A stretch of 64,000 bases of DNA, taken from positions 1,860,001 through 1,924,000 of the forward strand of contig JBBMOL010000023.1 in NCBI GenBank assembly GCA_037954665.1, given 5' to 3'. Both the position numbers and the translations under genes were made by a program. This stretch comes from Laguncularia racemosa (lineage: Eukaryota > Streptophyta > Magnoliopsida > Myrtales > Combretaceae). Below the pieces are notes generated by a model that had not been told where the DNA came from, ran no database searches, and saw nothing but the letters and a program-made list of their open reading frames with translations. Shown one piece after another: positions 12,520-25,261 of this stretch (positions are counted from its first letter, which is position 1; each line of letters starts with the position of its first letter).

Positions 12520-12725
12520 TTCCCTCATTCCTCGAAAAGACTCGTCCTCGAATCACCTGCATCATGAGGAGTAAGATCAAAAACATTAAAGGTAGCACTT
12601 ACATTACTATAGTGGTTTGGCAAGTCTATCTTGTAGGCATTGTCATTTATACGCTCCACCACTTGGAAAGGTCTATCCCCTTAGATGCAACTTGAATTTA
12701 CATTGCTCAGCAAAACGTTCCTTCC

Positions 12726-15700
12726 TTAAATGTACCCAAACCCAATCACTTGGATGGAATATAGCTTAGATACGTCCTTTGTTGGCCTGTCGGGAGTAAT
12801 GTTCATTCTTCTTTTCAATGTTGGCTCGTACCTGAGTATGTAAATCCCTAACAAATTCTGCCTTTTTTGTGCTATCAAGATCAATAAACTCATTAGTAGG
12901 TAAAGACAATATATCAAATGGATCAAATGAAGAGTAAGATGTAGTAGAATGTATAATCCTATTATATGCAAACTCTACATGAGGTAAACATGTTTCCCAT
13001 TGCTTTAAATTTTTATCAAGCACAACACGCAGCAATGTGGAAAGTGTCATATTAACCATTTCTATTTGTCCATTTGTTTGGGGATGAGCTATAGTGGAAA
13101 ATAGTAATTTAGTGCCTAGCCTATTCTATAAAGTGCGCTAAAAGTGGCTAAAAATTTTCACATCTCTATTACTCATGATAGAGTTAGGTAAACCATGTAA
13201 TCAAATGATCTCCCGAAAGAATAAATCAGCTATATGTTGTGCATCATTAATTTTAGAACAAGCAATAAAATGAGCCATTTTACTGAAACTATCGACAACA
13301 ACAAATATGTTATTTTTGCCATTTTAGGACCTAGGTAAACCTAATATGAAATCCATTGAAATATTAGTCCAAGGCTCATTAGGCACAAGTAATCGGAGAT
13401 ATTCCCCATAGGGCATGACTTTGGATTTAGCCTTCCTACATGCAATGCATTTATCACACACAATTTATACATCATGTCTCATCCTATGCCAATAGAAATG
13501 CTCATGCAAAATATCCAAAGTTTTCTTTACTCTAAAATGTCCCATGAGACCACCCCCATGCATCTCTCTCACTAATAATTCTCGTATGGAACTCTTAGGC
13601 ACACACAATCTATCCTTCTTAAATAAATATCCCCCATGCCTATAGTAGTCCGCATACCCACTTTTAGAACAAGCAGCCTAAATTTGATTAAAATCAACAC
13701 CATGTTCGTATAATTCTTTCATACTTTTAAACCCAAGTAATTTAGTATGTAAAGAGATTAACAGAGAATACCTCCTCGAAAGGGCGTCAACCACTACATT
13801 TTCCTTGCCTTGCTTATATTTGATGACACATAGAAAGGTTTCAATAAACTCCAACCACTTAGCGTGCCTTTTGTTCAGCTTTCCCTGCGTCTTTAGGTAC
13901 TTCAAACTCTCATGATCATAATGGATGATGAACTCCGTAGGCCATAGATAATGCTGCCATGTCTGCAACGTTCTCACCAAAGCATACAACTCCTTGTCAT
14001 ATATTGGATAGTTCAGAGCAGCACTATGTAGTTTCTCACTGAAGTAGGCTATTGGTTTGGAATCCTGCATTAACACACCACTAATACCCTTCTTGGAAGC
14101 ATCACATTCAATCTCATTATTAAAATTAGGTAATACTAACAAAGGAGCATTAGTTAACTTACCTTTGAAAGCTTAGAATGCCTGCTCGTGTATTTCAGTC
14201 CACTTGAATTCGGCATTCTTCTTCACAAGATCATTTAGCAGAGTAGCAATGGAGCTGAAGTCTCACAAATCGCCTATAGAAGTTGGCTAGACCGTAGAAG
14301 CTCCTAACATCATTGGCATTCTATGGTGTTAGCCAATCTCGGATTGCCTTCACCTTCTTCTCATCTACAGCTATTCCATCTACTCCTACAACAAACCCAA
14401 GAAAAACCACAAGTTCCATACAAAACATGCATTTCTTCAAGTTGACATATAATTGGTTTTTCCTTAAACAGTAAAAACACTTTGCAGATATTGTACATGA
14501 TCATCCAATGTTTTGCTATATATTAGGATATCATCAAAATAGACTACAACAAACTTTCCTAAGAATTAATGCAATACATTATTCATTAATCTCATAAAGG
14601 TACTAGGTGCATTTGTCAACCCAAAAGGCATTACCATCCATTCATATAAGCCATGTTTGGTTTTAAAAGTATTTTTCTACTCATCACCCTCTTTCATACG
14701 AATTTGGTAATATCCATTTTTAAGGTCAATTTTTGAAAATAAACATGCACCATGCAACTCATCAAGCATGTCATCTAATATAGGAATGGGATGTCTATAC
14801 TTAACTGTACTTTTGTTAATCGCCCTACAATCCACGCACATACACCACGTCCCATCCTTCTTAGGGACTAATATTACTGGAACCGAGCATGGGCTCAAAC
14901 TCTCTTGCATGAACCCTTTCTCCATCAGCCCATCCACTTGTTTTTTAATTTCCTTAGCCTCCTCAAGATTGATTCTATATGCTGGCTAGTTTGGAATGGA
15001 AGCACCCGATATGAAGTTAATCTGGTGCTCTATCCTGCGTAGAGGGGGTAATCCTTGTGGCACTTCTTCCGGGAATAAGTCTTCAAATTCCTACAATAAA
15101 GATACAACAACACTAGGCACAGTAGAGTTAAGGTCAGTATTAGAAAAATATATATCCTTGTACATAAGTACAAGTAACTATTGTTTGCCAACACTGCACT
15201 CTTAACCTCACTCTTTCTTGCCAGACTCTTTGCTCTCTGTGTTTGAGTATATTTTCCCTATTTGCTCACCAGTGTTTTTTTTTCACTTGTTTTCTTTTTC
15301 TCTTCACTTTTCTCTTGTGCACTCAAGCTTTTTTCTCTAAACTCCTTTGCAATCCTCATCGGAACTTCACTAACTTCCCATAGTTTCTGTGGCATGAGAA
15401 CTACTTTCCTTTTGTTTAATACAAAAGAATACTGATTCTTGTACCCGTCATACATAATCTTCCTATCGAATTGCCAAGGTCGCCCTAACAATATGTAGCT
15501 CGCCTGCATAGGTACCACGTCACACATAACCTCATCTTTGTAGTTCCCTATGGAAAAAGCTATAAGAACCTGCTTAGTCACCTTAACCTCCCTACATTCA
15601 TTCAGCCACTATAATCGATATGGTCTCGGATATTTCACAGCTTTCAACTGCATCTTTTCTACTAGCAATGTGCTAGCAACATTAGTGCAGCTGCCACTAT

Positions 15701-17000
15701 TGATTATCAAGCTATAAACTTTACCTTGCACATAACATTGTGTATGAAAAATATGTTCACGTTGGATCCCCATGCTATCCTCCTAAGGTTACACACTAAG
15801 TAATCTCCTCGTAACATACAACTCGCCACTCACAAGTCCCTCTAAGTCAACATTCTCATACTCCTGCGATAGTGACTCTTCCTCCTCCTCAGAGCTCACA
15901 CTCTCTACATCCCCACTATCATTGATAATCATAGCTCTCTGATTTAAACATTGAGATGTAATGTGCCTAAATCCCTAACACCTAAAACATTTGATATCTC
16001 TAGTCTTGGAAGGGGTTTTAGTATCAGTGTTTCCCTTAAGTGCAGTAACTAGATTCTTAGCCTTTACGTCCTCCTTAGGCTTTGAATCGGTAGAGTTTCT
16101 CTTCTAAGTAGACTTCCATGGAGATTTGGAAGTCGAACTAGTCCCCTACTCACTCCTATATTTTAATTGTCTCTCTACTTTAATAGCTCTATGCACTAGT
16201 TATTCCATATCTAAATAATGGTGCAGATCTACTACATTAGTTATTTCCCTATTCAACCCGTTGATGAATCTAGCCATAGTGGCTTCATCATCCTTCTCAA
16301 CTCTAGCCCTAATCAAGGCTATCTCCAACTCCTTATAATAATCTTCTACACTTTCGGTTCCCTGTGTCAATCCCTAGACTTTCCTAAGTAAGTCCCTATG
16401 GTAGTGACTAGGAATGAAGCACTTCTACATAATAGTTTTCATCTCCTCCCAAGTGCTAACAAGTCGCTCTCCATACCTACGCCTATTACGTACCAACTAA
16501 TCCCACCATACACTAACATAATCTGAAAACTCTACTACAGCCAGTTTCATCTTTTTTTCTCCTTAGTGTAGTTGTGACATTCAAACACATGATCCATTTT
16601 TCTCTCCCACTCTAAATACAATTCTGGATCATTCTTTCCCTGAAATTTTGGGATTTTCAATTTAATACTCCCCAAATTACTATCATGCCTCTGGATACTC
16701 CTCCTATCCTTAACGTGTTGGTAATCTCCAAAATCAGAATCCTCACCTTCTTTTATCCAAACTCCTCCCCATTCGGTCTTCCTACTCCTCGTCTGACAGT
16801 GGTATTGCTAGACGGTACCCTACTCCTCTCCATCCTATCCATTCTTTCATGGATCTATTCAAGTTCACTCGTTAAGATCCTCTTCATCTCCCCCATCAAC
16901 TCCTCAAACATCACTCTACTTTCTCCTCCATTAGTGATCTGTCCCAACATAATTCTAAAGATTTCAATAAAGTAAGATCACAAGTAAAACAAAAATAATT
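12726..17000 (-). pseudogene. Decayed gag-pol of Ty3/gypsy element 1
   Basis: In coding order from high to low coordinates: gag (about 17,000-15,900, heavily interrupted) ends in a knuckle with FRHITSQC. The protease region reads IINSGSCTNVAS (about 15,690), with Asn where the catalytic Asp is expected, then LLGRPWQFDRK. RT (about 14,990-14,400) has VPVILVPKKDGTW, FSKIDLKNGYYQIR and an intact VVYFDDILIYS. RNase H (14,142-13,678) has ECDASKKGISGVL. Integrase (about 13,500-12,766) has VCDKCIACRKAKSK (zinc-binding Cys pair) and MDFILGLPRS, and ends near KKNEHYSRQANKGR. No chromodomain was seen. The protease change and the stops mean it is inactive. Confidence 0.85.
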
Positions 17001-17690
17001 ATATATGTTCCTCACTCCCACTCGTATTTTGCTCACAATTCTACTCGTGTATATCTCTCACAAAATATGATCTCACAACTCGCTTTTTATAATTCTTTTG
17101 CTAGGAACTCAAATTGGATCTCCTAAACACAAATCACTAAGTCAACACCTAATGATCACTAATTAGTTTCAAGTTACGGTGTAAGGAAGATCAAGTGTGA
17201 ATTTCTAAGAGATATGAATAAATTATCCACTACTAATTCCAAAACCAACAAACAAGTCCCTATCACGCAATTAAATGGAAACAAAAAATTGCACTAAATA
17301 TATATCAAGAATATTAGTGCAATTCAGATGCACAATTGGGAAGAACAAGATGCAATTTTGCAACTAGAATTGGAAATTGAATTGGTACTTGCCAAAACTA
17401 GATTGTCTTTCTCTTTTTTCTTTTCTTTTTTTGAATTTCGGTTCTTGATTCTTTCTTTTGCAACCGAATTGTATTTTTTTTTCTTATACGTATGCCTCTC
17501 ACTATGAACTTTGAATTGAACAACAATTGAATATCTAAATATTGTCTAAACCTAGATACCGTCGATCTATAAGGGATTTATGGACTGAATAGAAATTTTT
17601 TTTTTATACAAATTTCCAGATATGAGTATGGAAAATAATAATAGATGAAAAACAAAAAAGGATAAAAATTACTTGATTCAAGAAGTCGAA

Positions 17691-17702
17691 GCTCTGATAC
17701 CA
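17691..17702 (-). other. Primer-binding site of Ty3/gypsy element 1
   Basis: Minus-strand TGGTATCAGAGC, a perfect 12-base match to the plant initiator tRNA-Met primer site, two bases inside the 5' LTR. Confidence 0.93.
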
Positions 17703-17704
17703 AA

Positions 17705-18377
17705 TGATGCGTAAAACCCTAGGTATGTTAAACCTAAAACCCCAATGTCACTATTAGATTCAATTACCCCGAGGATCGTCTTGAATAAGTGTTGCATAAC
17801 TAGATCCTAATCACACCTGTTGACTAAAACCTAAGTTATCCAAAGGTTTTTCAAGCAATTCAATTAAGAATTCCTATGAAAGAGTTCTTTTGCAAAAGAA
17901 CTAAAAAAAAGGGGATATTTCGTAATTCATGAAATTGTATATTCACTCAATCATAAGATGTCTCCATAGCCAGCCCTCTTACACTACTTTTATAGCATAC
18001 AACAATAATATGGAAAAAACCCTAAGTTACTTAATCTATCCTTATCCACATGTAACTAAGTAGGCAACTAAATAACATAAGTTATGAACCAACATATAAA
18101 ACAAAAACAAACCAAATATGTCTCTGACTTTGTCGGTTCAAAAAAAATATTCTAATGTCTCTAAATATTACATCCTTTCATGGTCACGTGAATCAAGTTA
18201 ACACATGTTGGTTCTCCTTTAGTGTAGCTTGATTCCTTAGCTTGCAAGTCCATGACTAATCCTTATAAAGCTTCATTCATCCTCTTAGCTTTAGCTCAAG
18301 TCACCGGGCCTCCAATACCATGTAATGGATCATGGGATTTCGGCTCCTTCCTTTTTTATGCTAGTTGATCCCCATCA
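17705..18377 (-). repeat. 5' LTR of Ty3/gypsy element 1
   Basis: 673 bp, TG...CA ends. It is adjacent to the primer site on one side and the AGTTG target duplication on the other. Confidence 0.92.
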
Positions 18378-18382
18378 AGTTG

Positions 18383-19040
18383 AATATTTGTTCTACATGT
18401 AGTTCTTCTAGAATATGACCAGATGTTAGGATTTAAACAAGTTTGAAGTTAGAATGCTTACCAATATTGTAGAATAAGTGCATACCTGCTATAATTTTAC
18501 ATAATCCAACTTTTCATTTTTTTCTCAAAGTATTGAAATAATTTAGAAGGGTTAGAAGAACACCTAGAAATTTGCATTTTTCCCTTTTCTAGTTGATGCT
18601 CAATCAAGTGCCTCAATCATATGGGCTTTACATAAGATTTATAGCCATTGCCTTTTTTCCATGCATAGCTTGTCGTGTTGTAGTTGTAATGCCCTCACTT
18701 CTTCCCATGTGAACCTATAATTTCATGAAAATGCATGAAAATTTCTAATCTAAGTGGTTGTAGTGGCTTATCACTATACGCAGGTTCATCACATTGTTGT
18801 CTTTATTCCTTGTTATGTGATTCTTGTTCAAAATATGTCTTCTCTTATACCTTCACTGGAGGACAAGCAAGATCCATTGGGCTATGCTCCAAAATTTCTA
18901 TAGGGTACTCAAAGCAAGGTGTCATGTGCTTGAAACCATATGGAGGATAGCCAATTACACCTACCACTATTATTGTTGAAATTATAGAAATCATAATGTT
19001 TATCCACACATCATAGATGGGTTGAAGTTTTGTTGCCAAG
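18383..19040 (-). other. Possible continuation of the split hAT remnant
   Basis: If the gypsy element is removed at AGTTG, the minus-strand reading joins QIFN-like text from here to TTMEREFFAKLHSLD at about 11,835-11,790. The fit is loose. No BED zinc finger could be made out, so only the junction itself supports the assignment. Confidence 0.3.
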
Positions 19041-21420
19041 CTTTTATCTTACCTTTATTCAAGGTCTCTTCTTACAAGTGCTAGGTGAACTAATAATAAC
19101 TTTATTATATACATATGAAATTTTACCTTGTTACAAGATAATAATAATAACTTTATCCAAAAAAAATCATAATAAAATAAACAAAACTACATGTAAATTA
19201 AAAACAAAAATTCGCATAACAAAATTCACATTTGTGATAAAAAAAAATCAAAAGCAAAAATTAAAAGAGAGAGAGGGACAGCTGAATAAAGAAAAAGTAA
19301 TATAGCACAACAAAGAGTAATTCAAAAAGTAGTATGGAGTGTGTTTATATTTTTATATGCATGAAACAAAGTAGATGATCTACTAGTATGTTGCTACTTG
19401 AAGAACATTGCCCAACATTCTTTTTCAAATGTTTAAATTCAAATTTTTAAGGATTGCATTACAATTTGACAAATGAAGTACATAGATGCTTCACTACTCT
19501 TCATTTGCTTCATTAATGTTTTTGGTTGCTTATTGTAATGAATTCTACAAAAATTGGCCAAGATTTGACATGGCCTTGTACTTTCCCTTTTTTATTTTAA
19601 TTTTATTGGTGATCCATTATGGAATCAACAAGTCTAAGGGTCTAGGGTGCTAACCCACCCCTAACTTACAAACTTACTGAGTCCATGGATGGGTCATGAA
19701 CCATAGCTAGATCCAATTATTAAAACCACCATGGCAATTTGGTACCTATACCAAGTCTACTCTTATTGAAGATTTATAGCAATTATGGACTAATATTATG
19801 AGAACATTTGATGTAATTATTGGTTAGTCACTTCATGTACATGTAACATTGTTACAGATGATTAATGATTTCCCGACATATAGTGATGTATCATGGTAGA
19901 CTAAAAAGGGGTATAAGGCATGTATATATGTAACGTAGATGTTACTAGGGGCCACACGTATAGCAAGTTTCATTACATGGGTCATAGGTGATTCCTCCCT
20001 AAAGGGCATTGATTGTGCTATGAATCTAATAAGTTTGATGGAATAGTAAAGAGCAGATTAACACTAAGGAAGTTTAGTAATGAAAAAAAATTAGTGTAGT
20101 TTAGAAGGTACGAGAGTGTAATTTTAGGCAAGCCTTCCTACAGGCCGAATTGTAGGTGAAATGATGATGAATGAACTAGTGGGAAAATATTTATGTTTAG
20201 TGGCGTACTTAAGAGGAATATCATTAGGCTAATCAAGTACACAAAAAATTCCACCAGTAGAGTTTAGGGAATAGCCACTAGATTAACATAGACAATAAGT
20301 ATTTTTATGGAGTAATATAAATTTAGTAATGATTAAAGGATTTAGATGACTCACTCTTGGATACGACTTACCAAGAATGATTGAACTACACTTAATCTAT
20401 TTGATATGACTCACAAACAAACCAAAAGGTTTTGCTTGCCATAATTGAAAGGGACTAATAAGAACAAGGGTTTTTTAAACGAGTAGAATTCAGTCAAAGA
20501 GAAATTTCATTAACTTGTCGAAAAGATTTTCTACTAAGTATGGTTACATGATATTTATAAGTAAACCCTAATGCTAATTAAGAATAAAGATGCATATAAA
20601 GAAAGGAATATGATAAGGAAACAAAATAAACAAATGCAGAAATTAAATAACTATCAAATATCTAACTTCCTAAAATATTGAAGACTATATCTTCAACTGA
20701 ATATTTGAATATCTTTAAGTATTTTCCATAACATATTGCATGCTCCATATTTAATTATTTAAAAGCTTTGATCTATCTTAATTTTGAAGCAAAATACTTG
20801 ACAAATTTTGAAATACAAGTCTCTATTACGTCAAAAACCATTAAGTCAAAAACACCTTCCTTTAGTTTATAAACACCTTCCATTGGTTCAAAAACTTCTT
20901 TTTCTAAGATCCTCACTAGCATACTTTCTTCATATTTCAAATGATGAAGCATAATATTATGTTTGAACACTTCTTCTTAATGTAACAAAGAAGCTACCAA
21001 CATTCCCTAAACCATACTAAATCCCCACAACCTTAATATCACCATAGATCCACTATATTCAAACTTTCGACTATGATTTTAATCCTCATTTCTTCAAAGT
21101 TTTTGCTTCTATTTCTAACTCTCATCATTTGGTTTATCATATTGGTGAACATCATGCACAACCTTAATATTACGCATAGGAAGAACATATGTGATAACTT
21201 GGTGGGAATGATCCTAGGTGTAAGGATAAATCCAAAGGCATCGAGAAGGTAAGACTTACTCTTTAGGAAATGGATATTTGACCTGAGTTGCATATCATAT
21301 CTCAAGCTTAATTCACACTTTTCCCAAATAATGGAGGGAAGTATATAACCTTATGGGGGATGTGAAACTACTAGATAGATATGCATTCAACATTTTGGGG
21401 TAATTAAAGGCAACTCTTTC
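19041..21420. other. Non-coding stretch, nothing recognised
   Basis: AT-rich sequence with poly-A runs near 19,150-19,260. ORFs at 20,970-20,773 and 21,305-21,039 (minus) show no domain that I recognise. The part nearest 21,420 could belong to the CACTA remnant that follows. Confidence 0.5.
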
Positions 21421-21429
21421 AGGCTTGAA

Positions 21430-22010
21430 GAGTTATAATTCTCATTCTCATGTATTACTCCAATGGTGCTGCATAGAATTCTAAGAGATGAGAATTGTGA
21501 CACAATTTGTGAGATCTCGTGCTTTTTAGGGAATTGACTGCTAAAGAATTAAGATATAATATATGCAAGCTTGAGATGATCCCCCTTTTAGCTTTCTTCA
21601 ATAATATGATTAATTTTATTGTGTACCTCCTTAGAGAAGTATGTATATATGGTTTGGTGCAATACAAGTGGATAGATACTTCGATAATTGAAGCATATAT
21701 TGTATGTGAAAGCATTATGTTTTGCTTGATGTACTTCCATAACATGGAATCCAAAATTAATAAGCCCCACCGACAATGGGATGGTACTAGCTTAGCTTTA
21801 TGCGACAGTCTTCGGATTTTTTTCACAGTAAGTGTGACCTTTGGGAGCATTTAGCCATGCAGATGTGGATGATAAGATGAATAAACATGCATTAGACCGT
21901 ACTCAACAACTATGATGAAATACACCCGTTTGTTAGGTATGTCTTTATCGAATTATGTTTGTAAGGACTTATGTCAATTTGCAAATTTTACTTATCAACA
22001 ATTTTGATGT
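21430..22010 (+). pseudogene. CACTA (En/Spm-like) DUF4218 remnant
   Basis: The plus-strand text SHSHVLLQWC (about 21,440) and, after a frame change, ELRYNICKLEMIPLLAFF, then IVYLLREVCIYGLVQYKW (21,600-21,675), AYIVCESIMFC and INKP follows the DUF4218 pattern. In intact proteins that pattern reads roughly SHDCHVLMQ, LCKLE, FPPSFF, HL..E....GPVQYRWMYPFER, AEESIEFC. DUF4218 lies next to the transposase domain of CACTA elements. The stretch between VQYKW and AYIV is shortened. The upstream transposase and the CACTA termini were not found, so this is a fragment. Confidence 0.6.
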
Positions 22011-22149
22011 GGACGTTTTAAATAGGGAATTCGAGCTAAAATGACAAGTGCACAATGATCAAAAGGCAGGCCAGCTTATTGCAACGCATTTTGCCCCATG
22101 ATGCAGAAATAAGTGAAGAAATCAACCTTTATATTCATTGTGTCAGTTT

Positions 22150-24620
22150 AAATTATCCATAAAGAAATATAAATTTGAGTTCAAGTCCTAATATAAATAA
22201 TTTATCCATAGAGAATTATAAAATTTTCTAAAATCATTAAGTTTAGGTGAATTTAACTGAAATGAGTTTAAACTTTACGATTAATGGGCTTATAGTTTAA
22301 GTTCATTCAAATCGAACTAAACTCAAACTTCAAAATTTTCAAATAGGGCTTGACTTTAAACTTAACAATGTTCGAGTAATACGATTCATTCACAACTCTA
22401 AACAAAGGCATAACGTCATCGTTGCATGTCGATGGCTAGATGCAATTTGACCATGTTTTATCGTTGGGGCAACGGGTAAGAGAAATTCTCTTTGGAATCC
22501 AATTGTCCGACCATTGGAACACCTACTTCATACAAGTGAAAGTGATTATCGTCCTTACCGTTTGCCCATTTATTCATTTACTATGGATTTTACGAAATAA
22601 TTTTTTAATTCAATTATAATTAAAGCTATCTCAAATCTTCAATCTGTGTGCTCTAGATTAACCGGATTGACGGAAAAAAAAAAAAAAAACCAAAGACTTG
22701 AGTGTCAGGACCATGTTGCTTTATGCATTCACAACGGATACTTATTTGATTCAACAATTAACCATCTATTAAGAGCATTTACATTCCAATTAGGATTTCT
22801 TAACCCATTAACTGTATTTTCTACATACTGTAGATTTAAAATCACGGTATATGAACTAACAAATTAACTTTTAAAATAAATTACTCGTATTAGTTAACCA
22901 TTAAGTGGTTCCTTTAGCTGAAGAATAAATCATGTATCTAAAAGAATCCTAATTCAATTTTTCTTTTTTTTTTTTCAAGTACATATTCATGAGAATATAA
23001 CATAATTGCATACAAAAAGTCTAAGCCATATGATAAGAAATCAACCATATAATTGAGTTTTTGCAATGATTTTCAACTTAACAACAAGGCTTGATATGCA
23101 TCATTAGTCATATCTCATCAAATTTTGCATATTAGAAATTCTCACCTCTCGGCATGATGAAAACGTGAGTAATTGAGGTAAAACATATTCGAAGGTGGTC
23201 GTATGGTATATAATAGAGATACCGAGATCTATAATTTTAGACTTGAGGATAAGTCAAGGAAAACAATTCCATGGGGGGAGCTTCCTTCCATGTGATCCTT
23301 GTTGATAGCTTTATTTTTCATTTGGTTTAAAGTTATGGATTGGTTACTGTAGGAGGGACCTAAACTTAGACCAGTAGCTGCATTTGAAAAAACACTATTC
23401 GAAGGATCCACAGGAGTTTGCATTGACCCTCTATCATTGCCAAGGGCTTTGTTATTTCCGGACCAACTTTTTGGATTGCAAGCCATCAACGGCAACTCTT
23501 GCACCCTTGATGAATTGCTCAATTGAGAAGGAATCTACCTGTGTGCTTTTTGTAAGGGCATAAATGTAGTCTGATTGGCATGGAGGATTTTTGCTCTTCT
23601 CTTTGTTATCTCCCCCTTTTGTGCAGCAAGCTCACGCCTGTGGGTACTTTGGCGCCCTCCTAATGCTTGCTTGGTGGGAAACTTTTTGGGACAGAATTTG
23701 CAACCATAAGTCATTTCTTGTGGCATTTTACCCCTCTTCTGAATTGGTAAACTCAATGAATTGGTAGAATTGCGACTCTCACTTAGAATAAGAACAGCTA
23801 ATGATGCAACGCTTCTTTGTTCTTGTCACACAAACCTAGAAAACAGTTAAGACCTGTCTTTGCCTCCATGTCCTCATTTTCACATTTAGGTCTCTCTTTT
23901 GTGTCTATTTTACACTTTGTTGTATCAATATTAGGCAACAAATATTTGAAGAGCCAAAAGGTGATTAGTTATGTGCTATGTATAGAAATATATCTCATTA
24001 TTGAGGCATCATGGGGATAAACGCAACAAGATTTTAATAAAAAGTTAAGATACTAGACAACGCAATTTTTATCCAACCATATCGCACTTTCATTCCATGC
24101 GTCGACTTTTCATATAAGCAAGGGATGAGTTGTGAATTGTGTGGATAGTGATTGTATAGAAGTCATCAAAGAAGACAAAGAAATCAATGGTGACAAGCTA
24201 AGTAATTTCATTGCAACTTTTGCCTTGGAATCAAAGGGAGGCTTTAGGAAGTAAATTATGTTTGGCATAATTAAATGAATTGAGCATGATAATTTCCCTC
24301 AGCGACCATGGACTGTGCTGAGCTTGTAGCAATTTAAGACAATTATCAGACAAAGGTAGTTTAAATATCAAGATTGATTACATGTCATTTAATTTTTTTT
24401 GAGCCAACTATATTACTAAGGATGGGCAGTGGAATTTGCGCATCTCATATCCCGATGAAAAAACATTGTTCACACGAACTAGAATGCAAGCTTTTGAGCA
24501 CTTCATCAGGACTTTAATGAGAGGGGCTAATTAATATTTAACATTCTTTCTTCTACAAGTATGATAGGTAGATATTGATAAAATCTTTGTTTTAATGGAA
24601 GTCTTACTATAACTATCAAA
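22150..24620. repeat. Segmental duplication, copy B
   Basis: Collinear direct copy of 3,380-8,410, without the 2.4-kb block and without the tandem array of copy A. It keeps the 3' half of the zinc-finger gene. Divergence is substantial, with frequent substitutions and small indels, so the duplication is old. Confidence 0.75.
23229..23900 (-). pseudogene. C2H2 zinc-finger gene remnant, copy B (EAR-type end)
   Basis: On the minus strand, KTGLNCFLGLCDKN (about 23,860) is followed after a frame change by the finger YGCKFCPKKFPTKQALGG at about 23,705-23,650, then RQSTHR. The first zinc-binding His is Arg (CAC to CGC by comparison with the family and copy A). An in-frame TAG lies at 23,535-23,537, where copy A has TAT. 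Downstream the frame is open for about 95 codons and ends with FLDLSSSLKL, an EAR-like LxLxL repressor motif, at 23,229. Families with this layout are plant single-finger repressors. The Arg and the TAG argue for a pseudogene. Confidence 0.75.
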
Positions 24621-24624
24621 CTTA

Positions 24625-25118
24625 CATTTAAAATTAAAAAAAAAAAAACTCTACAAAATTTCTAAATCGTCGATAAATTTCTTCTCTTTTGCTCTCTTTA
24701 TCAAGTACAAATTAAATATATTAGAAAAATTTATATCCAATACTAAACCAAACGTGATATAAAATTATATTATTATATTCTTCTTATAGGTACTATCTAA
24801 TCCTTATACTGTTCTATTCTATCAACTAAATGCTACCTATTAAATTCTTTTCCATTATGCATGCCTGACCCAGTTCCAGTGAACTCCGCGCCATTAGACC
24901 AAATGCACATTACAAGTCTGTCAATTCCTATTTGAGTGACATTCCATGCTCCATAGGAGATCCAACTTGAAGGAATTTTCAAGCATAGTTAGTGGCAAAT
25001 AAGACGCTGATAATAAGTACTATAGTTTGAAAGAAACTATGTTACTGCCATGTACATCAATAAGATATACTATGTATCCTGGATTTAAAGCCAAATGGTT
25101 GGCGATCTATTACAATGA
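24625..25118. other. Non-coding sequence downstream of the kinase-PP2C gene
   Basis: AT-rich; no ORF or repeat supported. It lies between duplication copy B and the 3' end of the gene. Confidence 0.5.
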
Positions 25119-25124
25119 TTTATT
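25119..25124 (-). terminator. Candidate polyadenylation signal
   Basis: Minus-strand AATAAA about 140 bases past the stop codon of the kinase-PP2C gene. Plant signals are loose, so this is only a likely position. Confidence 0.4.
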
Positions 25125-25261
25125 TTCTACACTAAGCAGAGTTCCATGAATGGAAAATGGCAGTTGGCAACTATTTTCGTACAAAAAATATATATCCGCC
25201 ACCCTTGGTACCATGGTTTACGTACTCCAAAGAATTATATATCCCAATATACATAACACGT

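Larger units (their letters stand above)
11848..18377 (-). mobile_element. Ty3/gypsy LTR retrotransposon 1
   Basis: Two direct LTRs (11,848-12,519 and 17,705-18,377) enclose a 5.2-kb interior. The element is flanked by a 5-bp target duplication AGTTG (11,843-11,847 and 18,378-18,382). The minus strand is the coding strand: the primer site follows the LTR at 17,705, and a purine-rich GAGGAATGAGGGAA precedes the LTR ending at 12,519. The right LTR ends TG...CA; the left one has CATTA where the right has CATCA. The order gag, protease, RT, RNase H, integrase fits Ty3/gypsy. The RT, RNase H and integrase text is readable, but there are many stops, so it is not autonomous. Confidence 0.92.

Noticed and set aside
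21455..21850. Minus-strand ORF of 131 codons
   Set aside because: It is the antisense of the DUF4218 remnant on the plus strand.
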